A stretch of DNA of 64,000 nt from Otatea glauca (Eukaryota > Streptophyta > Magnoliopsida > Poales > Poaceae). Positions 44,598-56,040 of the stretch are shown here, one piece after another; the first letter of the stretch is position 1; each line of letters begins with the position of its first letter. The stretch is from the NCBI GenBank assembly GCA_036346275.1, contig CM070723.1:28960176-29024175 (forward strand). The letters run 5' to 3'. The notes under the pieces are model-generated. The model was not told the origin of the DNA and ran no database searches. It saw nothing but the letters and a program-made list of their open reading frames with translations. The translations under genes were made by a program, and so were the position numbers.

Positions 44598-45954
44598 GTT
44601 TGTCAAATCTTTGTCACTTGAAGATTTTAGTCAGTAAGAACTAGAGTGCAATATTAGTTGTGTCCAGCTTAGAATAATTTATCAATTTTACTGATTTGTA
44701 TTGGTTCATCAAGTTCACTAAGTTCTGTCCAGTTTAGAACAAATTTTTTGTTTCAGTTTCCTGTTAGGGTTTACAATTTTACTCTTAAATCTGCTTAGCT
44801 TAGAAAGAAATTTCTGTTTTAATTTTCTGTTAGTGTTAATTAAGTTTGCTCTGATACTATCTAGCTTCGAAGTTTTATGTCAGGGTTTCAATTTTCTGGC
44901 TGGTTCCTCTAGTTATGTATTTCTATTGACCAGATTAGAAATCAGCTAGGCTCTGACTATGTGTTCAATAGAAATGGATATTTTTTACTTACTACCAAAG
45001 TACTTTTATGTAAGATGTGTGTCTCCATGCCTTCCATTAGCAAGGCAAGAGATGATGATTGTATATTGCAAATCCTGCAGTGCAAGTGCGTCATCAAGTT
45101 TTGCATCAGGAACTAATTATGGGTTTCTAAATGAAGTTTGTTTTGTAGATCTACCAGTGTTTTAGTACACAATCATGTTGGAAAAAGGGTGAAAGTATGA
45201 GAAATACAATCTTCTCGGTCTTCTTGTTCTTAACCAAGTAAAAGGATGTACACGATTCTCACCCAAAAAAAAGTACCAGCGTAGTTAAGAAGCAATGTAA
45301 CGAGGGCAAAGAAAAGCAACCTTGAAAAGTACGCTCCTATTTCTTCTCCTCCAATCTTCTTTTTTCTTGTCCCTGATTATCCTTTAATCTTCTCAGTCTT
45401 CTTGTTGGTCTTTGATTTCTTGTCTGCTTATCTGTAAGTATTGCCTGTGTTCTAGTAGCTTCATCTATTTGATTAGCTTGTTGATCTGTTTATTGGCTAA
45501 GTATCAGTAGCCTCATATGATTCAGTTAAATTGCTGATCTTAATTTTAGTGGTAAAATAGGCAACTGCTAGTGTGAAATACTCTCTGTTGATTCCTTTGC
45601 CACTACTGTTGACTGGTTATATAGGCTATGTTGTTTGGTTAGTATTTTTGTCCATACTAATCTGGTTATAAGCTGTTCTGAACTTAATCTGACAGTAAGG
45701 ACTTTAATAACAGTGAATATCATTGTCAATTCTTGTTGTGCATGATAAGGTGGTAAGGGTTTGAGGCCTTATTTACTAGATTAATTGTTTTGCCCATTCA
45801 TGATTAAGGTTGAAGGTTTATAATCTTCAAACAGACCATAAATCTGAGAGCAACCAAATTTAAATTCCCTTCATATTTCCATGGGAAGCATGATTCAAAA
45901 GACCCTAGTATTTAATCATGATTGTGGCCTTTGATGATCATTTTAGCTAGAATC
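44598..45954. other. CACTA-G non-coding region after the captured exons
   Basis: T-rich, intron-like DNA. The word CTTAGAA/TTCTGTTTTAATTTTCTGTTAG recurs at 44670-44890. No eIF2-gamma exon beyond YVELE is found. A short open frame at 44959-45165 has no recognised similarity. Confidence 0.45.
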
Positions 45955-46521
45955 AATTGTGATAATAGGGTCACCTCACATCACAATCAGTTCTAGCTAT
46001 ATCACAATCGGTTTTTAGAAGGAAGCGATAGAGATGAGCACATCATCTCTATCGGTTCTTATAAGGAAGCGATAGAGATGAGGTCTTCATCTCTATCGGT
46101 TCTTTGGAAGAAGCGATAGAGATGACAACATCATCTCTATCGGTTCTTAGAAGAAAGCGATAGAGATAAGGTGGTCATTTCTATCGGTTCTTTGTAAGAA
46201 CTGATAGAGATGTTCACTTCATCTCTATCGGTTCTTTTGTAGGAACCGATAGAGATGATGGGTCATCTCTATCGCTTCTTACAAAGAACCGATAGAGATG
46301 AAGTGAACATCTCTATCGCTTCCTTCTGAGAACTGATAGAGATGAGGGTTCATCTCTATCGCTTCTTACAAAGAACCGATAGAGATGACCCCTCATCAGA
46401 ATCGGGCAAGAACCGACTGTGATAGCGCCGCCTCATCTCTGTCTAATGACTTTGTGTCACCACCAGAACCGACTGTGATGACAAAAAAGAACCGATTGTG
46501 ATGTATATTCCTGTAGTAGTG
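45955..46521 (+). repeat. CACTA-G right terminal repeats
   Basis: Pairs of CATCTCTATCGGTTCTT and AAGAAGCGATAGAGATG, then outer ATCAGAATCGGGCAAGAACCG and ACCGATTGTGATG units. In order and sequence this is the inverted left end of CACTA-E. Confidence 0.88.
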
Positions 46522-46563
46522 TTTTTCATTAACTCACTTATTATTTTTGATTGGGTATATTCT

Positions 46564-46675
46564 CACTACTACAGAACATCACATCACTGCCGGTCATTGG
46601 TGCCGGCAGTGATTGGTCAGCAGTGATACTCGGGGATTATCACTGTCGGTTCTATATAGAACCGGCAGTGATATT
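46564..46675 (+). mobile_element. CACTA-I: left end only, interrupted by CACTA-H
   Basis: CACTACTACAGAACATC is followed by TCACTGCCGGT / ACCGGCAGTGAT pairs, a motif different from every other element here. After 112 bp a new CACTACTACAG terminus starts (46676). The remainder of I should lie beyond H, past the right edge. Confidence 0.6.
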
Positions 46676-47035
46676 CACTACTACAGAAAGGCTTATATTA
46701 GACGCCTTATCACAGACGATTTCATAAAATCGTCTGTGATGATAAACATCATTGACGGTTTTATATTGAAACCGTCAGTGACATTATCACAGACGGTACT
46801 CTACAAAAACCGTCAGTGATATACATCATTATCACAGACGGTTTTAGTTAAAAACCGTCTGGAAGATATCACAGACGGTTGTTTTATAAAACCGTCTGTA
46901 ATATCACTTAATTTCCCAGACGGTTTTGTAATAAAACCGTCTCTCATATATCACAGCCGGTTTTATTATAAAACCGTCTGGAATGCTATGTTTATCATTG
47001 ACGGTTTTTTTTATAAAACCGTCTGTGATTTCTCT
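46676..47035 (+). repeat. CACTA-H left terminal repeats
   Basis: Pairs of ATCACAGACGGTTTTA and TAAAACCGTCTGTGAT, with CATTGACGGTTTT variants, at 30-60 bp spacing up to the first TATA box. Confidence 0.88.
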
Positions 47036-47041
47036 CAGCAA

Positions 47042-47189
47042 TATAAAATGCAGAGGCCTGAGCCACTTGGTGCATTTTAGGGTTTCGGGATCTATTTTCA
47101 TTTAGCTGCGGCTGTGAGGCGATTTGGTAAAAGAAGACCGTTGATGTTGAAGGGTGATTTGAGGATCCATTTGATTTTGGTGATCTAAG
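47042..47189 (+). promoter_or_regulatory. CACTA-H transposase promoter and leader
   Basis: TATAAAA (47042-47048) follows the repeat block. The leader ends TGATCTAAG before a GTTAGT donor (47190). The acceptor GGCGTAG (47799) lies right before the ATG at 47800. Confidence 0.55.
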
Positions 47190-47799
47190 GTTAGTAATGG
47201 TGTCTAATTGCAGTATGTTCAAGATCTAGCTTGGTAAGGATAGAATTTGATGATTTTTTAGATTTAGCTTGTAGATTAATTCATGCATGTGTTCTTTCTA
47301 TGTAAGGGTAGTAATGGGTTTTAATTGCATTATATTCATGATCTAGCTTGGTAAGGAGATAATTTGAAGAGAGATTAATTGTATATAGATGTAGCTTGTA
47401 GATCCTTATACTGTTCTTTTCTATATTTAAGCAAGTTAATTAGTATATAATTTCCTAGATTCTAATTAATTACTTTATATTCAAGATATTACTTAGAAGA
47501 AAAATTTGAAGATTGTTTAGATCTAGCAAGCCTGTAGGTCTATGCAAGTGCAAGTTCTTTGTGATCAAATGTTAGGAATTGGTTAAATCTAATTGCATCA
47601 TTATATATATATAAGATTTAGGTAGCTAGTTTGCTAAAGAGAGAATTGATTTAAAGATTGTTTTAATTAGATATGTAGCTTGCAGATGCATTTGTTTGTT
47701 TTGTTCGAAGGTAGTAATTGGTTATAATTTAGCAATGTGTGCATAAGGACACCTAGTGTACTTTAATATTTAACACTAAATGCTATTTGCTTGGCGTAG

Positions 47800-50700
47800 A
47801 TGGACCGAAGCTAGATGTACACTAAGAACCGTGTGAGTGCCGAGTACATTAATGGCGTCTCCGCTTTTAGAAGAGCTGCAGAAGAGGATATGTTTAATAA
47901 GGGGGTGCAGTTTATGTCTTGCCCGTGCATTGACTATGAGAAACTGAAGAAGTTTCTAAACTTTACGCAGACCGAAGCACACTTGATTATGAGGGGTTTC
48001 AAAAGGGGGTATACATGTTGGACCAGTCACGGTGAAGAGCAGGAGATACAGGAAACAGATAGTATTAACATGGTCAACGAAGTCAATGATATGTCGGATG
48101 ATCATATCGATTGTAGTTCCGATGAGGATAGGTTGCACGAAGATAATCTGAATCAGATGCTGCGCGATGTAGAAGGTAACCGTGATGATAGAGAATATGG
48201 TAAATTCCGGGGCTTGATGGAGGACTCGGAGAAACCTTTGTTCCCAAGCTGCAAGTCGAAATACACAAGGTTGTCATCCGTGCTTGAATTGCTGAAATTG
48301 AAAGCAAGCAACGGTTGGTCCGACAAGAGTTTCACAGCGCTGTTATGTTTTATTGGCGGACATGCTTCCCGAGGGAAACGTGTTGCCGACAACCACCTAC
48401 AAAGCTAAGAAGGTTCTTTGTCGCTTGGGAATGGATGTAGAAAGAATACATGCATGTCCGAACGACTGTATCCTGTACCGCCAAGAGTAAGCAAACTTGC
48501 ACATATGTCCTGTGTGCAACGCATCCCGGTACAAGCGTAAGAGTCATTCGGATGATGACAGCAAGGTCATCCAGTTGATGAAAGGACCTCCTACTAAGGT
48601 GGCATGGTATCTGCCTATAATTCCTCGTTTGAAGCATTTGTTTGCGAACCAAATGAGGCAAAACTGTTGCGTTGGCACTCGGAGGAGCGTAAGAACGATG
48701 GAATGCTAAGGCACCCTGCTGATTCCATCCAATGGAGAAACATCGATAGGAGGTTTCAAGAATTCGGTGAGGATCAGAGGAATATAAGGTTTGGATTGAG
48801 TACAGATGGAATGAATCCTTTCGGTAACATGAGCAGCCAGCATAGCACTTGGCTCGTGAATCTCTGTATCTACAACCTTCCTCCTTGGTTGTGTATGAAG
48901 CGGAAGTACATTTTGTTGTCTGTACTTATCCAAGGATCGAAACAACCTGGGAACGATATTGATGTGTACCTAGCACCATTGGTGGAAGATCTGAAAACAC
49001 TATGGGTTCTCGGGAAGTGTATGGGATGCATAAACGAGAGAACTTCACTTTGCACCGCCTTTTGTTCCGCACCATAAATGATTACCCGCCCTTGGTAACC
49101 TATCGTGCCAGAGTACAAAAGGAACCAAAGCTCGCACTCACCGCTAGACAATACCGAGAGTGTGTGGCTGAATCACTCGCGCAAAACTGTTTACATGCAT
49201 CACCGTAGGTTCCTTCGGAGGAATCACCCGTACCGCAAAATGAGAAAACAATTCGATGGAACGAACGAAGACGGTTCAGCTTCAAAGCCTTTGAGTGGGA
49301 TAGATGTCCATGATATGTTTAAGAACTTGGATGTTGCGTTTGGAAAGGGGCGTAAATCGAGGTCCCGTGAGAAGAGCACGTGGAAGAAGAGATCAATATT
49401 TTGGGACCTACCTTATTGGGAGCACCTAGAAGTTCGGCACTGCATCGACGTGATGCACGTGGAGAAGAATTTCTGTGATAGCTTGATTGGTCTCTTATTG
49501 AATATTAAAGGCAAATCAAAGGGATGTATCAATGCACGCTTGACTTGGTCGATATGGGCATAAGATCGAGTTAGCACCGAAGAGAACGATACAGCCGAAC
49601 ATACTCGAACTCGCTTGTTACACTTTGTCTAAGGCCGAGAGAACGAAGCGTGCGGTGCTTGCATGGTGTGAAAGTTCCGTCCGATTACTCCTCTAATATG
49701 AAGAGACTTGTTTCGATGCAAGATTTGAAATTAGTTGGCATGAAGTCTCATGATTGTCATGTGCTGATGACACAAATGCTCCCTGTGGCAATTAGAAGTA
49801 TTTTGCCAGTCAAGGTCCGGGAGACAATCACAAGGCTGTGTTATTTCTTTAACACAATTGCTCAGAAGGTCATCGATCCCGAAGCACTAGATGCACTACA
49901 GGCTGAGGTGGTGATGACTCTATGTAATCTTGTGATATATTTCCCTCCGTTGTTTTTCGATATCATGGTCCATCTCGTTGTTCACCTTGTGATAGAGATA
50001 AAGATATGCGGGCCCATGTTCCTACGTAGCATGTACCCATTCGAGAGGTATATGTGAATTCTCAAGTCCTACGTACGGAATCGATCTCGGCCGGAGGGTA
50101 GCATTGTCGAAGGATATGCAACTGAAGAAGTTATAGAGTTCTGCGTCGATTACATGGCTTAGGTTGAACCAATAGGTGTGCCTCGATCTCGCCATCAGGG
50201 GAGACTCCAGGGCATCGGGACCATCGGAAGGAAAGCAATCACGCCTGATCCGGCTTCCTATGCTCAAGCTCATTTCACGGTTTTGCAACACATGGCTGTA
50301 GTGTCCCCGTACATCGATGAGCATAAGCAGCTGCTACGGCAAGAGAATCGACGCTGCAAGAGTCTTGGATCACGAGACAAAGATAACCTTGGTTTAACAG
50401 ATGGTCAAGGAGCGACCCATCACTGGGACCTCGTCAGGTGATACGCTCACATGGTTGGCTAAAGGGCCAACATTTACAGTTGTAACATGGAAAGGATACG
50501 ACTTAAATGGGTATACATTTTACACGAGAAATCAGGATATGAAGAGCACAAACTGATCGGCGTTATGCGCATATATCGCTCAACACCGTTGGGTCAACGA
50601 GGAGCTCCTACTATGGGTTCATAGAGGAGATTTGGGATCTCGACTATGTACTATTCAAGATCCTCTTATTTCGGTGTCGTTGGGTCCACCTCCAGCACGT

Positions 50701-51031
50701 GAAGGTTGACAAGTACGGTGTCACTACTGTCGACCTCACACGCGTCGGATACCAAGATGAACCATTCATACTTGCTAACCAAGCTGTTCAAGTATTCTAT
50801 GTAATCGACCCGTCCAACAAGAAGAGACATGTAGTTCTTCATGGAAAAAGGAGGATTGTCGAAGTAGAGAATGTAGTAGATGAGGAAGAATACAATCAAT
50901 TCAAAGAGTTGCCTCCTATCGGAAAGAGCGTCACAGTCCAGGAAGAACAACTCGAAGAAGCTAGCTACACACGCGTCGATCATCATGAAGGGCTAATTTT
51001 GATTCAAAAGAATAAGCAAGTGGAGTTATGA
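47800..51031 (+). pseudogene. CACTA-H TNP2-type transposase (decayed)
   Basis: The natural start is the ATG at 47800, immediately after a splice acceptor. The frame reads MDRS, then TAG where Trp is conserved (MNRQWMY in CACTA-F), then MYTKNRVSAEYINGV. The transposase-associated domain continues to ~48070 (CPCIDYEKLKKF, LIMRGFKRGYTCW). The TNP2 core is split by frame changes at about 48345, 48490 and 48660; 48604-49000 contains IRFGLSTDGMNPFG with the putative catalytic Asp. 49105-49560 has FWDLPYWEHLEVRHCIDVMH. DUF4218-like sequence (MKSHDCHVLMTQMLPVA) runs at 49650-50057, and a DUF4216-like C-terminus at 50699-51031. At least five lesions. Confidence 0.9.
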
Positions 51032-51242
51032 ATTTAAGTGTACTCTAGAAGATAATAGAGTTGTTTGTAATGAGATGCTCAAAATTAAAAACAACTTTGT
51101 GTATATATGCATCTAATTTATTTTATATAGTTTCCTTTCCTTTACTGATATTGCTTCATCTACAATTCCATATACATTATACATTATGTCAAGAAGGCCA
51201 AACTCTGGATTTACCTTAGCAATGAAGGTCTGTGTCAATCTT

Positions 51243-51440
51243 CATCACAAACGGTTCTATAATATAACCGTCTGGTATATTTTGTATCACAAACGGTTCT
51301 AATACATAACTGTCTGCGATAAAAAATATCGCAGTCGGTTCTAATATAGAACTGTCTGTGATAAAATAATATCACAGACGGTTCTAGTTACAAACCGTCT
51401 GTGATGTTTTTATCACAGACGGTTCTAAATTAGAACCATC
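51243..51440 (+). repeat. CACTA-H internal repeat block
   Basis: Six pairs of ATCACAGACGGTTCTA and TAGAACCGTCTGTGAT lie inside the element, downstream of the transposase and directly before a second TATA box. The motif is the same as at the left end but with GGTTCTA in place of GGTTTTA. Confidence 0.87.
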
Positions 51441-51455
51441 TGTGATATGGGAGAC

Positions 51456-51744
51456 CTATAAAAAGGCCACTCTTGCAGATCATTCATTCTCCACTCATGA
51501 GCTCAAAACCCTAGCTTGGTCTCCGCCCCCTCGTCGATGCCTCCCCATCGCTGACGCCGCCCCCTAGTCGACCCCTCCCCCTCGCCGACGCCTCCCCATC
51601 GCCGACGCCACCTCCTCGTCGACCCCTCCCCATCGCCGACGCCGCCCCCTCGTCGACCCCTCCCCATCGTCGACGTCGCCCCCTCTTGGACCCGCCTCAT
51701 CCGCGTCGCACCGCCGACCGCCTCATCACCGTTACAGAGCCGAG
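51456..51744 (+). promoter_or_regulatory. CACTA-H second promoter and GC-rich leader
   Basis: TATAAAAA (51456-51463) is followed by a leader starting near GAGCTCAAAACCCTAGC, with four imperfect repeats of CCCCTCGTCGACSCCTCCCC. It ends AGAGCCGAG before a GTATGG donor (51745). At 51835-51888 CATTCCCTCTCTCCCG and ACCCCGGCCCTCT repeat text from 51760-51790, so a ~110-bp segment downstream of the donor is duplicated. Confidence 0.55.
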
Positions 51745-51900
51745 GTATGGCTCCCCTCTCTTCCCTCTCTCCCGAGACCCCGGCCCTCTCTTCATCTATA
51801 TTGGACTGATTTGTTTGGTTAGATCTCTTGCTGAAAAAATACATTGAACCCATTCCCTCTCTCCCGAAACCCCGGCCCTCTTTTCAGAGTATTGTGTATC

Positions 51901-52561
51901 TGTTGGCATCAAAAACTTGTTGTAGGGTTTCGATAAAGAAGACACCGCATTTAACTTTGGGTTCAAAGCGTGCGGTCGATTTGACTCAGAATCGACAAGG
52001 TAAAAAATATAAAATTCACACAAAGCCGATCGTGACGATCGATCGTCTTAGATCCAATCAGCTTGAAGCCGATCAAGATCAAGGTAACAGGATAAGTCTA
52101 ACTAGCCGATTAAGGCTAATTAGAGGATAAAAGCAGATCGATTCTGAAGAAGGCGATGCGCAACAAAATCAGAACAAATCGAACCTGGGGTGTAATTGAC
52201 GAAGATCAATAATCGGCGATGCGCAACTTTATTGATCAGGATCGATTACAAAGGCTAAATTACAGAAGCTATTCCTAGTCGACAGGAAAAGTAGAAAAAG
52301 TAAAGACTGGTTGATTGTATTGTGTTTTTTTATTCCTTTTTGCAGTTCGCTTTGGCCCTTCTTTTATACCTTCGGCCGATCGTATCCTGTTACAACACGC
52401 TTCAAGTTCGTATCCGTATCGGCCTTATCTCGGACGGTTGTTTTTCTTAAAAATCTTGCAGTTACCAAAATATCTCCAAACCTTTCCATCATGTCCGTTA
52501 ATTCCGTATCTTTGACTTTATTGCCGATTTTGACCAAGCTTGCCAAATTTTGGTGCAAACA
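51901..52561 (-). repeat. LTR-J 3' LTR
   Basis: 661 bp; on the + strand it starts TGTTGGCATC and ends GTGCAAACA. It differs from the other LTR by, for example, GATAAAGAAGACACCGC against GACAGCGAAGACACGC and by several 1-3 base indels. Confidence 0.95.
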
Positions 52562-52580
52562 TATGCCCCCCATTTTTGAG
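52562..52580 (-). other. LTR-J polypurine tract
   Basis: On the minus strand CAAAAATGGGGGGCATA directly precedes the 3' LTR. A G-run next to the 3' LTR is the expected plus-strand primer site. Confidence 0.65.
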
Positions 52581-52758
52581 AAATGACTTGTCATTTGTCA
52601 AAAATTTCACTTATCGGCTTTTCCAATCGGCTAACCCTTGAACTTCACTCAATAACTGCTACTTTATTCGCGCCGTAATTCTCTGACATGCGAGTAGTGC
52701 GTTTTAACTGCTCGCGCCTTTTGAGATTCACTTCCCGCCGCTTCAAATTTTACCACGC

Positions 52759-52766
52759 TATAAAAT
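52759..52766 (+). promoter_or_regulatory. TATA box of the antisense mobile-domain gene
   Basis: TATAAAAT lies 128 bp upstream of the ATG at 52894, on the strand opposite to gag-pol and outside the LTR. The spacing suits a private promoter with a ~100 nt leader. Confidence 0.55.
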
Positions 52767-52893
52767 GCGGCCCCCACCTTGGTTATTCTTCACGCGCACA
52801 AGCTCTTGAATAATCTGCAATCGGCTTAAGCTTACCGTTTGAAGTACTCCTGAGGCATTCCTTTAGCTCATCAATCGTCCTTCATCGGCTACA

Positions 52894-55822
52894 ATGGACC
52901 CTAGCCAGGTACTTATTCCGATTCCACACAGCAACGATCAATATTTTTTGGGTCCATTGGGAAATCTAGATGTTCATACCGTAACAAACCAGGAAGTTCC
53001 CTGTTTACCTCTGTCGGCTGCTGGTCATAACATAGAGGGGTGGAATAAGAGTTTCAGGGCTTGGCCGACAGCTCTTAAAGGATGGAGAAATTGGTTTATC
53101 AGGGTAGCAGCCCAAAAGAGGAGTGAATGGGAAAGAATGGGCATAGCTGAATGTATCTCACTTTCCTTAGCCGACCCTGAAGCTAACGAGCCCTTAGTGG
53201 CCACGGCCTGTTATTTTTGGTCGGACTGTTTTAATGCTTTTTATTCCTTTGGTCCCATCGGCCCAACTCTTTTAGATGTTGCTCAATTGTGTTGCCTTCG
53301 GCCAGATGGAGATCAAGTATCGGCTTTTAGTGGAAAACCAAAATATAAGCTCATTCGATCTAAAGGAGAGGGTTGGGCCAAATACATTGGGAATAATAAC
53401 AAAGTTAATGGCCTAGTATCGGACGAAGAACATGTTGCTTTCCTGAACCTTTGGCTAGACCGCTTTCTGTTCTGCGGAGCTTCTCTTGGACCAACTCAGG
53501 TATATCAAGTGATAGCAGAGCAGCTTGTTGAGGGTCGTCGGCTAGCTCTAGGAAAAATCTTCCTGGGTGCTGTGTATCAGATGCTTTACATAATAAGGAG
53601 TCGGCTTTATACGGGTTTCGGAAAATTCACTGTTGGTAACGTAGGTGGCCCAATGTGGTTCGTACAAATATGGTTTATCTTGTTTATTCACCGTTCTTTT
53701 AACTTGGATTGGTGATGATACTCCTTTTCCAAGGAAGATATACCAAGGAGCACCTATTCAATTTAGAGAATGCCGATCCTTTGGTGAAAGATTTATGATG
53801 TGCTCGAGAAATGAGACAAGGGCTTTCCCGACAAATGTAGAAGGTTTCTGTCATTCTTCTTGCAATTGAACAGAAGGTTTCACGCAAAGAAGATTTCTTT
53901 AGCTATATATTTGCAACCGATTTTCTTTGGCCTTCTTTTCTTCATCCGAAGCCGACAGCTCTCTGATGCCTCAGGAGACTCTGGATTTGTATAGAATTTT
54001 CATTTCTCCATGCATATTCCATGTCGGCCTTCATACCCGGAATCGGACCTTCCAACCTTCATACGAATTTTATCACCTTTTAGTATATGCAAGACAGCTC
54101 GGCTTCGGCCAGGTGATCCCAAGTCTGCCACTTCTGGATCGGCTTCAACCCAGAGCCAGGGTCCGCAATGCTACATCAGCGAGGCTAGTTTTGGAGTTAG
54201 CCGACGAACTCCACCTGCACAGTCTCCCCCATTTCCATTTGAATGCTCGCCGCGCAGGTGGTTTCACGACATGGTGGTTGGCTATCGCAGAGTGTTTGTA
54301 TATGGAGAAAACTCCTTCAACTATCATCACGGAATTTTTTCCAAATCTGCGAGAGCCATCCTTAGTATCTAACAGCGAATCTAGCAGTGAATCTAGCTCG
54401 TCGGGTTATACTAACTCAAGCTTAGTAGATAAGGTATCGGCTTTAAATAATCTTATCTCGTACATCGGTCTTATTCCAGATGCATTTTTGTAATCATATT
54501 TTTCATACTTCTTGCAGGCTAAGGATGTCGGCAAAAAACCTGTTTCTAGCCAATCCGGAAATGGGCAGGGCAAGAGAGCTCATCAATCGACTGGTCTCAC
54601 AGGCTATACCTCTGGCACTCTAGGGGTTCATAGTCCATCTTTATCGGACATCGAGAAAAACAACCAAGTAAGCATAAACATATCGACTAATACCGTTTTC
54701 TCCTTTTTCTTTTAAACTAACCTTTATCTGATTTATATCTCCAAAAAAGAAAAAGGCAAAGTATACCAAAGCTCCAGCGAAGAAGGGACTCAAGCCTAAA
54801 GAACAAAGCGGTGAGAGTTCGCCTCATGTATCGGCTATTGGAGAGGTAAGCTATGACACCTTGTACGATAACTTATGTACTCTAATGCATTGGCTTATCT
54901 TTTGTCTTATTCCCTTTTAGCCAACACAATCTGCCCAAGTCGCGAAGATCCTTGCCGATCTTCCGAATATTTCAGCCGCGCCAACTCCTACACGAGCCAA
55001 CTTACCTACTCCGATCAGCGATCCGCGTAATCATCGATCCGACAAACTTACTTGGATTTTCTTTGGCGATCTTGGCGACCGGAGATTATGGCCACTGACG
55101 ACTATGATGCAGAAATTAGAAAAATTCTTCAAGTGTCAGAAAAGGCATCGGCTGCCGTTACCTCTGCCCCCGGCATGAAAGAGCGCCTTGACAAGCTCTT
55201 CAAACTTGTAATGCAACCGCAGTCGGAGATTCTGGCTAACAATCAGCCGATAAGGGATGCCATGGCTGCCGTTGAAGCTGATCTCCCTCCTGAAGCAATG
55301 CAAGCTCTTCTAAATGTATGTCACTTAGATGACAGAAAAATCGAAGTGGAGGAGGCACAGAATCGAATCCAGTGTCGTGAAGCCCAAGAGGCCGATCAGA
55401 AACTTTTAGAGGAGTTGGTTGCTGATGCCAAGGCCAAAAAACGCAAATTTGATACTGATGCTCAACGCCTCAAATCGACGAAGGAATCCCTCTTAAAAAT
55501 GGAAAAAACAAAGAAACTCCTCCTGGAAGAATTGGCCAAGCTTGAAAAACAAATCGGAAAAGGCCAACAATCCTTGGAGACCACTGCATCGGAGCTGAAA
55601 GAACAAAAACTTGGTATTGTAGTAGCTGTTGAAAATGTAACCAAGCAATCGGCCAAGGTAAAACCAGTGCCCGGAAGTGCCAAAGACGACGAACGTCTTT
55701 TGGATGAAATTCAAGGGATTATTGCAAAGCGTGGTGCGTGCTCTTCGGCCTTGGCGCGACTCTTCCGAGATCGGGCATCGGTATTGAGTTGTAAAACTTT
55801 GGTGGTTTGTTCTTTTTTTTAA
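52894..55822 (+). pseudogene. Antisense plant mobile domain (PMD) gene inside LTR-J, with three introns
   Basis: From ATG 52894 the first 270 codons read as a plant mobile domain: LSAAGHNIEGWNKSFRAWP, ACYFWSDCFNAFYSFGPIGP, and VYQVIAEQLVEGRRLALGK. The frame shifts near 53700 and again near 53870-53930; 53927-54433 continues with YEFYHLLVYARQLGFGQVIP. Three introns with GT...AG ends, all phase 0, follow: 54434-54517, 54668-54749 and 54846-54920 (84, 82, 75 bp). The last part, after one more frame change near 55040, is a long Lys/Glu-rich coiled coil (55330-55660). The PMD family includes MAIN/MAIL1 proteins involved in silencing and is known from transposons. It ends about 220 bp from the integrase stop, convergent. 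Confidence 0.82.
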
Positions 55823-56040
55823 AAAAAAAACACTTGTTCTGAATGCTTGTCCTGAATGTTTTGTAACTTTGTTATGTTTATAATCGGCTATTTAACCGAT
55901 TCGTATGTTACTTATATTTCCAGAATTTGCAATCTTTTCAGCCGATTAACAGCATCGCGTTAACATGGCTTTCTGAACGTAATATTCGGTCGACTAGGCT
56001 CCGATCGCACGCTAGGTAGTATTTCTTCAAGTATTTCCGT

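Larger units (their letters stand above)
40638..46521 (+). mobile_element. CACTA-G: 5.9 kb non-autonomous CACTA carrying eIF2-gamma exons
   Basis: The left end is CACTACTACAGAATGGTACAT and the right end CACTACTACAGGAATATACAT inverted. Flanking triplets are TTC (left) and TTT (right), a duplication with one mismatch. There is no transposase. In order it holds a left repeat block, a spacer, an internal repeat block, a GC-rich leader, eIF2-gamma exons, non-coding DNA and a right repeat block. Its ends match CACTA-E in inverted orientation, so the two are sibling elements with different cargo. Confidence 0.88.

Noticed and set aside
44959..45165. 68-codon frame in CACTA-G
   Set aside because: No recognised similarity, T-rich intron-like surroundings, no splice or start support.
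40635..46524. Clean target duplication for CACTA-G
   Set aside because: TTC and TTT differ at one base; the element is supported by its ends and by CACTA-E, not by the duplication.
54490..54517. A 28-bp intron starting at GTAATC in the PMD gene
   Set aside because: Too short for a plant intron and out of phase; the donor at 54434 gives an 84-bp phase-0 intron with the same acceptor.
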